Below, piece after piece: positions 57,224 to 64,000 of a stretch of DNA of 64,000 bases (within the stretch, counting starts at the first letter, position 1; each line of letters opens with the position of its first letter). Both the position numbers and the translations under genes were made by a program. The notes beneath the pieces were generated by a model that did no database searches, had not been told where the DNA came from, and worked only from the letters and a program-made list of their open reading frames with translations. The stretch lies in the NCBI RefSeq assembly GCF_012979535.1, contig NZ_CP053015.1:2108001-2172000 (forward strand). Direction: 5' to 3'. Source of the stretch: Sphingomonas lacunae (GTDB taxonomy: Bacteria; Pseudomonadota; Alphaproteobacteria; Sphingomonadales; Sphingomonadaceae).

Positions 57224-57961
57224 TCAGGACTTGGTCTTGCCCCAGCCCTTGCCGCGTTGGCTCCGCTTCTTGCGGGGTGTGCCACCCGTCGGGCAGGTGC
57301 GGACGGTCGCTACCGGATTGGGGTTGAAGATATTGGTTGTGTCGCGCGCATCGCGGACACTGAAGGCGGCATCATAGTCGATCTGGATCGTGCTCGACAT
57401 GAAGCTGTCCCACACGGCCGGATCATAGTTATAGGATATTTCCGCGAACATCACCGGTGCGCCAGTTTCGGCCCGGATTTCCGCGCCTGTCTCTCCCATG
57501 CCGGGGAAGGATGTCCCGGTCGCACCAGTGCCCTGGACGCCATAGGCCGAGGTGACGTTGAAATAGCCATAGCAACGTTGCCAGTGGATCCACTGACCGC
57601 CACTGCTGTTGACTTCAAGGCTCGACAGGATGATGCGCCCGCGGCCAAGCAGGTCGATATTGCCGGCCTGCAACTGGGCGCCGGTGAACACGTCATTGAC
57701 GTCCACCTCGCGCACCTGGGGCAAGGCGAGGTTGGAACCGGACGCGATACGGGAGGAGTTGTCAGCAACCGCCAGCACAATCCCGGAAATGCGGGTGTGG
57801 GTGATCATCAGATTGGCGACTTCCAATCCGGTGAAGGATACGAACATGAGCACCGGCAGGGTCACGGCCGCTTCGATCAGGGCAACGGCGCTGTTGTCCC
57901 TGGCAAAGTGACGCACGCCTGTGCGCAGCGAGGATGTGGCAGCTTTGAGCTTGGCGAACAT
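57224..57961 (-). CDS. TadE-like pilus assembly protein
   Basis: The 245-residue protein has a basic start, a TadE-like membrane segment (ALIEAAVTLPVLMFVSFTGLEVANLMIT), and a long periplasmic part with AQLQAGNIDLLGRGRIILSSLEV and two cysteines (QRCYG, VRTCPTG). The last 18 residues are strongly basic (PRKKRSQRGKG). TadE-like pseudopilins help assemble Flp pili. It starts one base after the next gene ends. No other Tad machinery is in the window. Confidence 0.8.
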   Translation of the reverse strand: MFAKLKAATSSLRTGVRHFARDNSAVALIEAAVTLPVLMFVSFTGLEVANLMITHTRISGIVLAVADNSSRIASGSNLALPQVREVDVNDVFTGAQLQAGNIDLLGRGRIILSSLEVNSSGGQWIHWQRCYGYFNVTSAYGVQGTGATGTSFPGMGETGAEIRAETGAPVMFAEISYNYDPAVWDSFMSSTIQIDYDAAFSVRDARDTTNIFNPNPVATVRTCPTGGTPRKKRSQRGKGWGKTKS

Positions 57962-57962
57962 G

Positions 57963-58574
57963 TCAGGTGCACCTCACGGTATTGCCTACACTCTGGTTGG
58001 AATAGGGCTGGTTGCGCAAAGTGGTGGCGATGGTCACCGATTTTTGCTGGGGCTGGCCGATCATTCTCCACAGCGGGAAGAGTCGGTCGAAGGTAAAGGT
58101 GACGCGATAGAGTACGACGTCGCTGGCGCCGCCCTGCCCATTGTTGCCCCGGTCGGCATCCCAGGCGAAATTGCCATTGGCGTCGACATAGCATTCGCCC
58201 GGATTGCGCACGCCATTGCCGTTGCTGTCGGTGAAATCTTCCGGGCGGCCGACCGAATTATAGTCGGCATAGCTCTGCCGCGAAAAGCTGAGCGTGCCAT
58301 ATTTGGCGACTTGCTGCATCTTTTGCGTGACCTGCGCATCAATGATGGCGGCATTGGAAGCGTTGGTTTCCAGCGTGTTCGACCGGGCGGCATTTTCCAC
58401 CGCCCCGCCGAGCACAGCCTTGGCATACATTTGGAAGCCAAGGTCGAATGTGCCCATCATCAGCATCAGGAACACCGGCGTCATCAGGGCCAGTTCGATG
58501 AGGTAGGCGCCCCGTTCATCGGCGCGGAAGCGACGAAGCGTGGCGGCCAGCATTCGGTGAGGGCGTGGCATCAT
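57963..58574 (-). CDS. TadE/TadG-family protein
   Basis: The protein (203 residues) begins with RRFRADERGAYLIELALMTPVFLMLMMGTFDLGFQ, the TadE/TadG N-terminal membrane segment with the ERG...E pattern. The mid-protein acidic part DSNGNGVRNPGECYVDANGN and DADRGNNG looks like calcium-binding loops. It overlaps the TadG-like gene by ATGA and is followed by the TadE-like gene. It may be a minor pilin. Confidence 0.82.
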   Translation of the reverse strand: MMPRPHRMLAATLRRFRADERGAYLIELALMTPVFLMLMMGTFDLGFQMYAKAVLGGAVENAARSNTLETNASNAAIIDAQVTQKMQQVAKYGTLSFSRQSYADYNSVGRPEDFTDSNGNGVRNPGECYVDANGNFAWDADRGNNGQGGASDVVLYRVTFTFDRLFPLWRMIGQPQQKSVTIATTLRNQPYSNQSVGNTVRCT

Positions 58575-60469
58575 TCCGAAATCCTCAGGCGGGTGATCTG
58601 TTGGGCAATGGCCTGGAACTGCGTGCGCAACTGGGCATTGTTCGCGGCCGTATAGGCTTTGTCACCACTGGCGCATTGTTGCATCTGGGTTGTCAGCGCG
58701 GTGCCGAAACTGACCATCCAGACCGTGATGTTGCGGGATTTCGCGGCGTCACAAGCAGCAAGGAAGCGTGCATTGTGGCGGGCGACATATTCGGTGGAAT
58801 TGGATGTTCCGCCAACCCGGTTCTGGACAAATTCCTGACCCTGAAAGCCATAAATGCCGCCGTTGGGCGCCATTTCACCATCGGTCATGAAGATGATGTG
58901 ACGGCTGATCGGCATGCCGTTCGGCGCCGTCGCATTTTCGCTGGCGAACAGGCCTGTGGGCGAAACCAGACGGGCGCCCCAAACCATGCCGACGTCATGA
59001 TAGGTGCCGCCAATGGCAATCAGCGAGTTGACATAATTTTGCATGGTCGCCCGGTCAGCCGACGTCATTGCGGTCAGTTTCATCGCCTGCGTCGGGCAAG
59101 CCGAATAGCCCAGACTTGCGATTGACGAATCCGCATAGCTGGCGAAATCCGATGTCGTCGTGACGTTGGCCGAAGTCTGGCTCGACGACCCGACGCTGGA
59201 GTTGCGCGGATGGGCAATGTTGGGAATCGCCAGGCCCCAGCGGGTGGCATTCGACGTCGGCACCAGATCGATGTCGAGGTCATAGGCGGTGGACGGAATA
59301 GAGGCGTTGGAGGCAAAGGCCACCGTGTCGCGTTCCAGGATGCAGCCGTTCCAGGATGCAGTGACGTTGGCGCCGAGCGGACCGGTCGGTACGGTGAGGC
59401 CGCTGCCGTTGATGATGCCGCTGACATCATAGTTGATTGTCTGGTAGGTGTAGCGCCATTCGCGCGTCACCGACGATGCGGTGGTCGAGTTGCGCGTGCG
59501 GGTTCGCCGCTGTTCGCGGCAGGCGCTGCTGGTCCAGAAATTGCGATACGACTGTTCGGTCTGCGGCGTGACCGTGGACGTGGTCGTCGTCTGCGGGTTG
59601 GTGCCGGTCGTGTTGGTTGTGGTTGTCGCCGTACCATTGATGATGGACGTCGCAGGTCTGGGGGCGCTGGAACAGTTGGAACTGGTCCGCCCGCTGACGA
59701 TGACGCCGGTGTTGACCCAGGACGAATAGCTGCTCCAGCTGCTGTTCGTTGTGGTTGGCCCGCTCGTCCCGGTCTGGACCCACTGACCCGTGCGTGATGG
59801 AATCGGCGTTGTGGTCGAGAGCCAGTTGGGATTGGCCGTGCGCAGGATCTGACCGACGTTGACGTTGCTGGAATAGGGGACGACACCAAAACGGATCACG
59901 GAATCGCCGGCTTGCGCGTCGGTGATGGTGTCAAAGAATGACATGACTTCGGTCTTGAGCGCATCAAGCCGCGAGACCGAATCGCCGCTGTTGAAATTGG
60001 CCATCGAGCCAGTGGTGTCGAGCACCAGCATGATGTCGGCATTGGCGATTTCGAGCTTGGCGGTGCAGCTGACCGACAGCGGGATCGTCTGTTTGCCAAA
60101 AATGTTCATGATGATGGTGTTGACCGTCGCGGTCGCGGTAGCGGTCACTTCCGATGCGCTGCGCTGCACCGGGGTAAAGGTCACATTGGTGCTGCCATAC
60201 ATGTCGGATGGAAAATTGAATTCGAACATCCGGTTGGCGGCAGCTTCCGCCTGTGTGGTGAACTGGCCGTCGGCCATCTTCTTGCGTCCGGCGAGCACAC
60301 CGGCATCGCACGCTTGTTGCAAGCGCCCCTTGGCCATATAGGCCTGTCCCAGGTCGACACCGGCGCCGATCGTCGCCATGATCGGCATCAACAGTCCCGC
60401 GGTCATATACATGATGTTGCCGGAGGAAGACCGCCGGAAACGTCCAAGTACTGTCGTCGCTTTGTTCAT
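58571..60469 (-). CDS. TadG-like pilus protein with VWA domain
   Basis: A 632-residue protein. It has the Tad N-terminal segment (SSGNIMYMTAGLLMPIMATIGAGVDLGQ), then a VWA domain with metal-site motif MLVLDTTGSMANF, a Ser/Thr-rich insert (NGTATTTTNTTGTNPQTTTTST) and a second half with IFMTDGEMAPNGGIYG and NITVWMVSFGTA. The Ser/Thr-rich insert is probably flexible and may be glycosylated. The ATG at 60469 is preferred; the frame is open for 12 more codons. It leads the three-gene set. Confidence 0.85.
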   Translation of the reverse strand: MNKATTVLGRFRRSSSGNIMYMTAGLLMPIMATIGAGVDLGQAYMAKGRLQQACDAGVLAGRKKMADGQFTTQAEAAANRMFEFNFPSDMYGSTNVTFTPVQRSASEVTATATATVNTIIMNIFGKQTIPLSVSCTAKLEIANADIMLVLDTTGSMANFNSGDSVSRLDALKTEVMSFFDTITDAQAGDSVIRFGVVPYSSNVNVGQILRTANPNWLSTTTPIPSRTGQWVQTGTSGPTTTNSSWSSYSSWVNTGVIVSGRTSSNCSSAPRPATSIINGTATTTTNTTGTNPQTTTTSTVTPQTEQSYRNFWTSSACREQRRTRTRNSTTASSVTREWRYTYQTINYDVSGIINGSGLTVPTGPLGANVTASWNGCILERDTVAFASNASIPSTAYDLDIDLVPTSNATRWGLAIPNIAHPRNSSVGSSSQTSANVTTTSDFASYADSSIASLGYSACPTQAMKLTAMTSADRATMQNYVNSLIAIGGTYHDVGMVWGARLVSPTGLFASENATAPNGMPISRHIIFMTDGEMAPNGGIYGFQGQEFVQNRVGGTSNSTEYVARHNARFLAACDAAKSRNITVWMVSFGTALTTQMQQCASGDKAYTAANNAQLRTQFQAIAQQITRLRISE

Positions 60470-60597
60470 ATGGTTAGGCCCCAAATCGATTTGCGCAGTC
60501 TGCACAAACCGCCATTGGGCCCCAATTAGGCGAACAAGGTTTGCCGCTGGTGCATGGCTTTGGTAAACCCGGCCTTAAGGTGTGACAGAGTGACGTC
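60470..60597. promoter_or_regulatory. Divergent promoter region, tad genes and squalene-synthase-like gene
   Basis: These 128 bases separate divergent genes; promoters should be here. A near-palindrome ATTGGGCCCCAAT is visible in the middle. No boxes can be assigned with confidence. Confidence 0.4.
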
Positions 60598-61257
60598 ATG
60601 AGTGAAAATGCCCATCTGTCCGACGCCGCCATTTCCCTTGATCTGACCGATCCGATGATCTTTCCGCTGGTGCCACAGGACCGGCGTGACGCGGTCAAGT
60701 GTCTGTGGATGCTTAACAATCGTTTGGCCGATATGGCAGCTTCAGGCACCGAGCCGGCCTTGCGGCAGATTCGCCTCCGCTGGTGGGCCGACCAGCTGGC
60801 ACTGACAGAAAACGGGACAGTGCCGCCTGAACCTTTGCTGGCGCAGGTGGCCACCTTCCTCACCCCGGAGTTCGGCGGCGCCGCGCTTTCGCACCTGGCC
60901 GAATGCTGGCTGGACGCAGCTGCGCCAGGGGAGGGGAGCGAGCCAGAAACGCGTCAGGGCAGCCATTTGTTCGTCATGACGGCAAGTCTGCTGGCTGGCG
61001 CCAAAACAGCCGAGCAGCCGCTTGACCGGGCCGGCCGGCTGTGGGCGGTGGTATCGGCTGCCTTGCGATCCGGGGCGGCGGATGCGGCGCATTGGCGGGC
61101 CATTGCCGCAAGCGCGGATGCCGTCGGTGTCGCCGCTCTTCCCCGACCGCTGGCGGTGCTGACTGCTCTCGCCAGGTCTATAGCCATGCGCGGTGGTGAA
61201 CGGCGCTGGCGCCGCGAACAGTTGCTGATCTTGCGCGTCGGCCTGTTTGGACGATAG
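60598..61257 (+). CDS. Squalene/phytoene-synthase-like protein, degenerate
   Basis: A 219-residue protein that shows the RLRWWADQL segment of squalene/phytoene synthases and the alpha-helical pattern of the family, but not the aspartate-rich DxxxD motifs that bind prenyl diphosphates; the first motif region reads CLWMLNNRLADMAA. It resembles NDUFAF6-type members, which lack synthase activity and in mitochondria help complex I assembly. A role in complex I or membrane assembly is a guess. It begins 128 bases from the tad operon, divergently. Confidence 0.72.
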   Translation: MSENAHLSDAAISLDLTDPMIFPLVPQDRRDAVKCLWMLNNRLADMAASGTEPALRQIRLRWWADQLALTENGTVPPEPLLAQVATFLTPEFGGAALSHLAECWLDAAAPGEGSEPETRQGSHLFVMTASLLAGAKTAEQPLDRAGRLWAVVSAALRSGAADAAHWRAIAASADAVGVAALPRPLAVLTALARSIAMRGGERRWRREQLLILRVGLFGR

Positions 61258-61311
61258 ACTGGCTGACCACACGACCGATCCGGGCAACGGTCTCTAGAGA
61301 GGGGAAGCGAC

Positions 61312-61815
61312 ATGGCCAAGTCGCTGATCGGTGCGGGTGCCGCGATCCTGTTGCTGTTGGGCGGATGGTTCGCATGGATGGGACTAAGCAGTAACTCCGA
61401 AGCCGTGGCGATTGCCGCTCCGCCGCCGGACGCGACCCTGCCGGTGGCGGATGGGGCGGAGGTCGGCGCACCGCCGCCAGAGCCACCGCGGGCGCGGGAG
61501 GCAAGCCGCGAGGAACGGCGCTTTGCCCGCTATGACCGCAATCGTGATGGAATCGTCACCCGCGTCGAAATGCTCTCCACCCGCACCAATGCGTTCAAGC
61601 GGCTCGACAAGGATGGCAACAACCTTCTCTCCTTTGAAGAATGGGCGGTTGCGACGAGTGACCGTTTTGCCGGGGCGGATGCTGACCGGTCGGGCGGGCT
61701 CAATGCCGCCGAGTTTGCCACCACCGCGCCGCGCCGCCGGCCACAGGCGCAGGCGCAGGCGCGCTGTGCCTGTGACGAGGATGGCGAGGGACAGCGGGGT
61801 TCAGGCCGCCGCTGA
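61312..61815 (+). CDS. EF-hand domain protein, membrane-anchored
   Basis: The 167-residue protein has an N-terminal hydrophobic segment ([21 protein letters not shown]), a proline/alanine linker, and three EF-hand calcium loops: [24 protein letters not shown] and [12 protein letters not shown]. The C-terminus is basic with two cysteines. It may sense or buffer calcium in the periplasm. Its 3' end overlaps trmFO on the other strand by 15 bases. Confidence 0.82.
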   Translation: MAKSLIGAGAAILLLLGGWFAWMGLSSNSEAVAIAAPPPDATLPVADGAEVGAPPPEPPRAREASREERRFARYDRNRDGIVTRVEMLSTRTNAFKRLDKDGNNLLSFEEWAVATSDRFAGADADRSGGLNAAEFATTAPRRRPQAQAQARCACDEDGEGQRGSGRR

Positions 61816-63171
61816 TTGGCTGTTGACCTGCATCCATGCCGCCAAGGCCTCACGCGCGCGGCTGGTATAGGCGAGCTTGCGGTCGGCCTTGCGCACATCC
61901 TCGGGCATCGGCGGGAACAGGCCGAAATTGACGTTCATCGGCTGATAGCTCGCCGCATCCGCCCCGCCGGTGATGTGACCAAGCAGGGCGCCGAGCGCCG
62001 TCTCCGCCGGTGGCGGGGGCAGGCTGGTTCCCGCCAGCTCCGCCGCGGCAAAGCGGGCAGCGATCAGGCCGATGGCCGCGCTCTCGACATAGCCCTCGCA
62101 GCCGGTGATCTGTCCGGCAAAGCGGATGTGCGGTGCCGATTTCAGCCGCAATTGCGCATCGAGCAGTTCGGGTGAGCGGATGAAACTGTTGCGGTGCAGT
62201 CCGCCCAGCCGGGCGAACTCGGCCTTTTCCAGCCCCGGAATCGTGCGGAACAGGCGGACCTGCTCGGCATGTTTCAGCTTGGTCTGGAACCCGACCATGT
62301 TCCACAGCGTGCCCAACTCATTGTCCTGCCGCAGCTGGACGACGGCATAAGGCCAGCGGCCGGTGCGCGGATTGTCGAGGCCGACGCCCTTCATCGGCCC
62401 GAACCGCAGCGTCTCGACCCCGCGTTCCGCCATGACTTCAATCGGCATGCAGCCGTCGAAATAGGGCGTGTCCTTCTCCCACTCCTTGAACTCAGTCTTG
62501 TCGCCGTCGATCAGCCCCTGGACAAAGGCGTAATATTGCTCCTTGTCCATCGGGCAGTTGATATAGTCCTTGCCGTCACCGATCGGCCCGACCTTGTCCC
62601 ATCGGCTGGCCATCCAGCAAATGTCCATGTCGATACTGTCGCGATAGACGATGGGGGCGATGGCGTCGAAAAAGGCGAGCGCATCCTTGCCCGTCGCCGC
62701 GCCAATGCTTTCAGCCAGGCTCATCGCGGTCAGCGGGCCGGTGGCGACAATGGTCAGGCCGGCGGCGGGCAGCGTGTCGATCCGTTCCCGCACGATGGTG
62801 ACATTGGGATGCTCGGCCAGTGCCCGCGTCACCCCGCCCGAAAACAGGTCACGATCCACCGCCAGCGCCGATCCGGCGGGCAGCTTGGTCTTGTCGGCCT
62901 CACGCATGATCAGCGAGCCGAGCGTGCGCATCTCGCGGTGGAGCAGGCCGACGGCGTTCTTGTCGCCATCGTCGGAACGGAAGCTGTTCGAGCAGACCAT
63001 CTCGGCGAGGCCATCGGTCTGGTGCGCCGGCGTCATGTCGCCGCCACCGCGCATCTCGGACAGGCGGACGCGATACCCTGCCTCCGCCAGCTGCCAGGCG
63101 GCTTCCGATCCAGCGAGGCCGCCGCCGATGATATGGACGTCATGAAGGGGGGTAAGGGGAGCGTTGACCAT
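61801..63171 (-). CDS. trmFO: Methylenetetrahydrofolate-tRNA-(uracil-5-)-methyltransferase TrmFO
   Basis: TrmFO makes ribothymidine at position 54 of tRNA, using methylene-THF and FAD. The 456-residue protein has the FAD-binding [63 protein letters not shown] and [20 protein letters not shown], all typical. Start at 63171 (MVNAPLTP) or 63204; neither has a strong ribosome site. It overlaps the EF-hand gene convergently. Confidence 0.93.
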   Translation of the reverse strand: MVNAPLTPLHDVHIIGGGLAGSEAAWQLAEAGYRVRLSEMRGGGDMTPAHQTDGLAEMVCSNSFRSDDGDKNAVGLLHREMRTLGSLIMREADKTKLPAGSALAVDRDLFSGGVTRALAEHPNVTIVRERIDTLPAAGLTIVATGPLTAMSLAESIGAATGKDALAFFDAIAPIVYRDSIDMDICWMASRWDKVGPIGDGKDYINCPMDKEQYYAFVQGLIDGDKTEFKEWEKDTPYFDGCMPIEVMAERGVETLRFGPMKGVGLDNPRTGRWPYAVVQLRQDNELGTLWNMVGFQTKLKHAEQVRLFRTIPGLEKAEFARLGGLHRNSFIRSPELLDAQLRLKSAPHIRFAGQITGCEGYVESAAIGLIAARFAAAELAGTSLPPPPAETALGALLGHITGGADAASYQPMNVNFGLFPPMPEDVRKADRKLAYTSRAREALAAWMQVNSQSAAA

Positions 63172-63284
63172 TTCGCTTTGCAAATTCCGTAGTGTGGCCC
63201 GCATAAAGGAACGGGAACCGTGACTGGCCGCAGGCGATAGCCGATAGAGTGGCCGGTGACGAGGGGTGAGCGAGGAACGGGACG

Positions 63285-63950
63285 ATGCAGCAGACAGCAG
63301 TGCGGATCATCTGGTGGGCGGCGCTGGCCGCCGGGGCGAGTTACATGCTTCCCGTGCTCGCCGGCTGGCAAGGCCCGGCGATCATCGCCTGGAAGGGCGC
63401 GGGCGTCACCTTGCTCGCGCTATGGGCGGCGCTCCAGGCGCGTGATGCCAACCCGGAGGGCGAAGGCTGGCTGATCGCGCTGGTGCTGGCCTTTGGCGCG
63501 CTGGGGGATGTGCTGCTCGACGCGGTCGGCCTGACCACGGGCGCGGCGGCCTTTGCCGTCGGCCATGTCATCGCCATCATCCTCTACGCCCGCAATCGCC
63601 GTCCGGCGCTCAGCCCCAGCCAGACGCTGTTCGGCTGGCTGATCGCCCCGCTTGGCGTGGTTATCACCATCGCGCTGGTCCACGGACAGCCGGACGCCAT
63701 GCTCGCCATCGCCTATGCCGCCCTCGTCGGCAGCATGGCCGCCTTCGCCTGGACGAGCCGCTTTCCCCGCTACCGCACCGGCATAGGCGCGGTGATGTTC
63801 CTTGTCAGTGACCTTGTGATCTTTGCCGGGCAAACCGTGTGGACGGGGACGATCTGGCCCAAACTGTTGATCTGGCCGCTTTATTTTGGAGGACAGGCGC
63901 TGATTGCGTGGGGCGTGGTCAAGACGTTGCAAGCGGCAAACCGGGGGTAG
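63285..63950 (+). CDS. YhhN-family lysoplasmalogenase
   Basis: A 221-residue membrane protein with about eight hydrophobic segments. [14 protein letters not shown] and [13 protein letters not shown] hold the two conserved Asp regions of the YhhN/TMEM86 family, which cleaves lysoplasmalogens. It starts 80 bases from trmFO, divergently. Bacterial members are often annotated without proof, so the substrate is uncertain. Confidence 0.85.
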   Translation: MQQTAVRIIWWAALAAGASYMLPVLAGWQGPAIIAWKGAGVTLLALWAALQARDANPEGEGWLIALVLAFGALGDVLLDAVGLTTGAAAFAVGHVIAIILYARNRRPALSPSQTLFGWLIAPLGVVITIALVHGQPDAMLAIAYAALVGSMAAFAWTSRFPRYRTGIGAVMFLVSDLVIFAGQTVWTGTIWPKLLIWPLYFGGQALIAWGVVKTLQAANRG

Positions 63951-63961
63951 GGGGAGAGTCC

Positions 63962-64000
63962 ATGTTGCCAACACGTAAAGCGTCAACGGCCTCAACCAAT
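63962..64000 (+). CDS. Possible start of a gene cut by the window end
   Basis: ATG at 63962 is preceded by GGGGGAGAG and opens MLPTRKASTASTN with no stop before the edge. Too short to identify. Confidence 0.35.
   Translation, partial: MLPTRKASTASTN

Overview
The window looks like a piece of chromosome from an alphaproteobacterium, most likely order Sphingomonadales. The grounds are gene order and gene type: yqeY-dnaG-rpoD, carA-carB-greA-rhomboid, eno-ftsB-pdhA-pdhB with a lipoyl domain fused to PdhB, a DUF4170 gene, and many GTG/TTG starts in G+C-rich DNA. The genus cannot be fixed from sequence reading alone. No rRNA, tRNA, CRISPR array, transposase or integrase was seen.

Bases 1-33500 are one large surface-polysaccharide locus. 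It opens with a GDP-mannose 3,5-epimerase homologue and a GDP-fucose-synthase-like reductase that lacks the family cysteine. Next comes a full nonulosonic (legionaminic) acid set: legB, legC, legF, legH, legI, legG and a PtmE-type nucleotidyltransferase. It is followed by a three-gene amidotransferase set (PseA-like synthetase plus HisF-like and HisH-like partners) that would add an acetamidino group. legC carries a +1 frameshift. Assembly genes follow: glycosyltransferases, a Wzx-type flippase, a Wzy-type polymerase in visibly A+T-rich DNA, two hexapeptide acyltransferases, an FkbM methyltransferase and a WecG/TagA transferase. After these come a Gfo/Idh/MocA oxidoreductase, an unrecognised coupled protein, a dTDP-L-rhamnose 4-epimerase and rmlBDAC. 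Together these point to a glycan with an acetamidino-legionaminic acid and dTDP-L-rhamnose or 6-deoxy-L-talose. An O-antigen ligase, a Wza-type export lipoprotein, a Wzc-type tyrosine kinase with a (YG)8 tail and an unknown protein finish the forward run. A WbaP/ExoY-type initiating phosphoglycosyltransferase lies on the opposite strand. Most forward genes overlap by 4 or 8 bases, so long translationally coupled transcripts are likely.

Bases 33700-39600 hold a CoxE-like VWA protein and a MoxR ATPase, separated by a small secreted protein, a soluble chemoreceptor-like protein and a DUF817 membrane protein, then an unknown gene. Bases 39800-44400 are the rpoD-dnaG-yqeY operon on the minus strand, with a good terminator after rpoD. 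Bases 44500-50300 run forward with carA, carB, greA and a rhomboid protease.

Bases 50300-52650 (minus) contain a sphingomonad-style palindromic repeat, a DUF4170 gene and four small envelope genes (DUF883-like and holin-like proteins). Bases 52890-57200 are eno, ftsB, pdhA, pdhB and a strong terminator. Bases 57200-60500 (minus) are three Tad-type pilin or adhesin genes. The end of the window has a degenerate squalene/phytoene-synthase-like gene, an EF-hand protein, trmFO (minus) and a YhhN-family lysoplasmalogenase.
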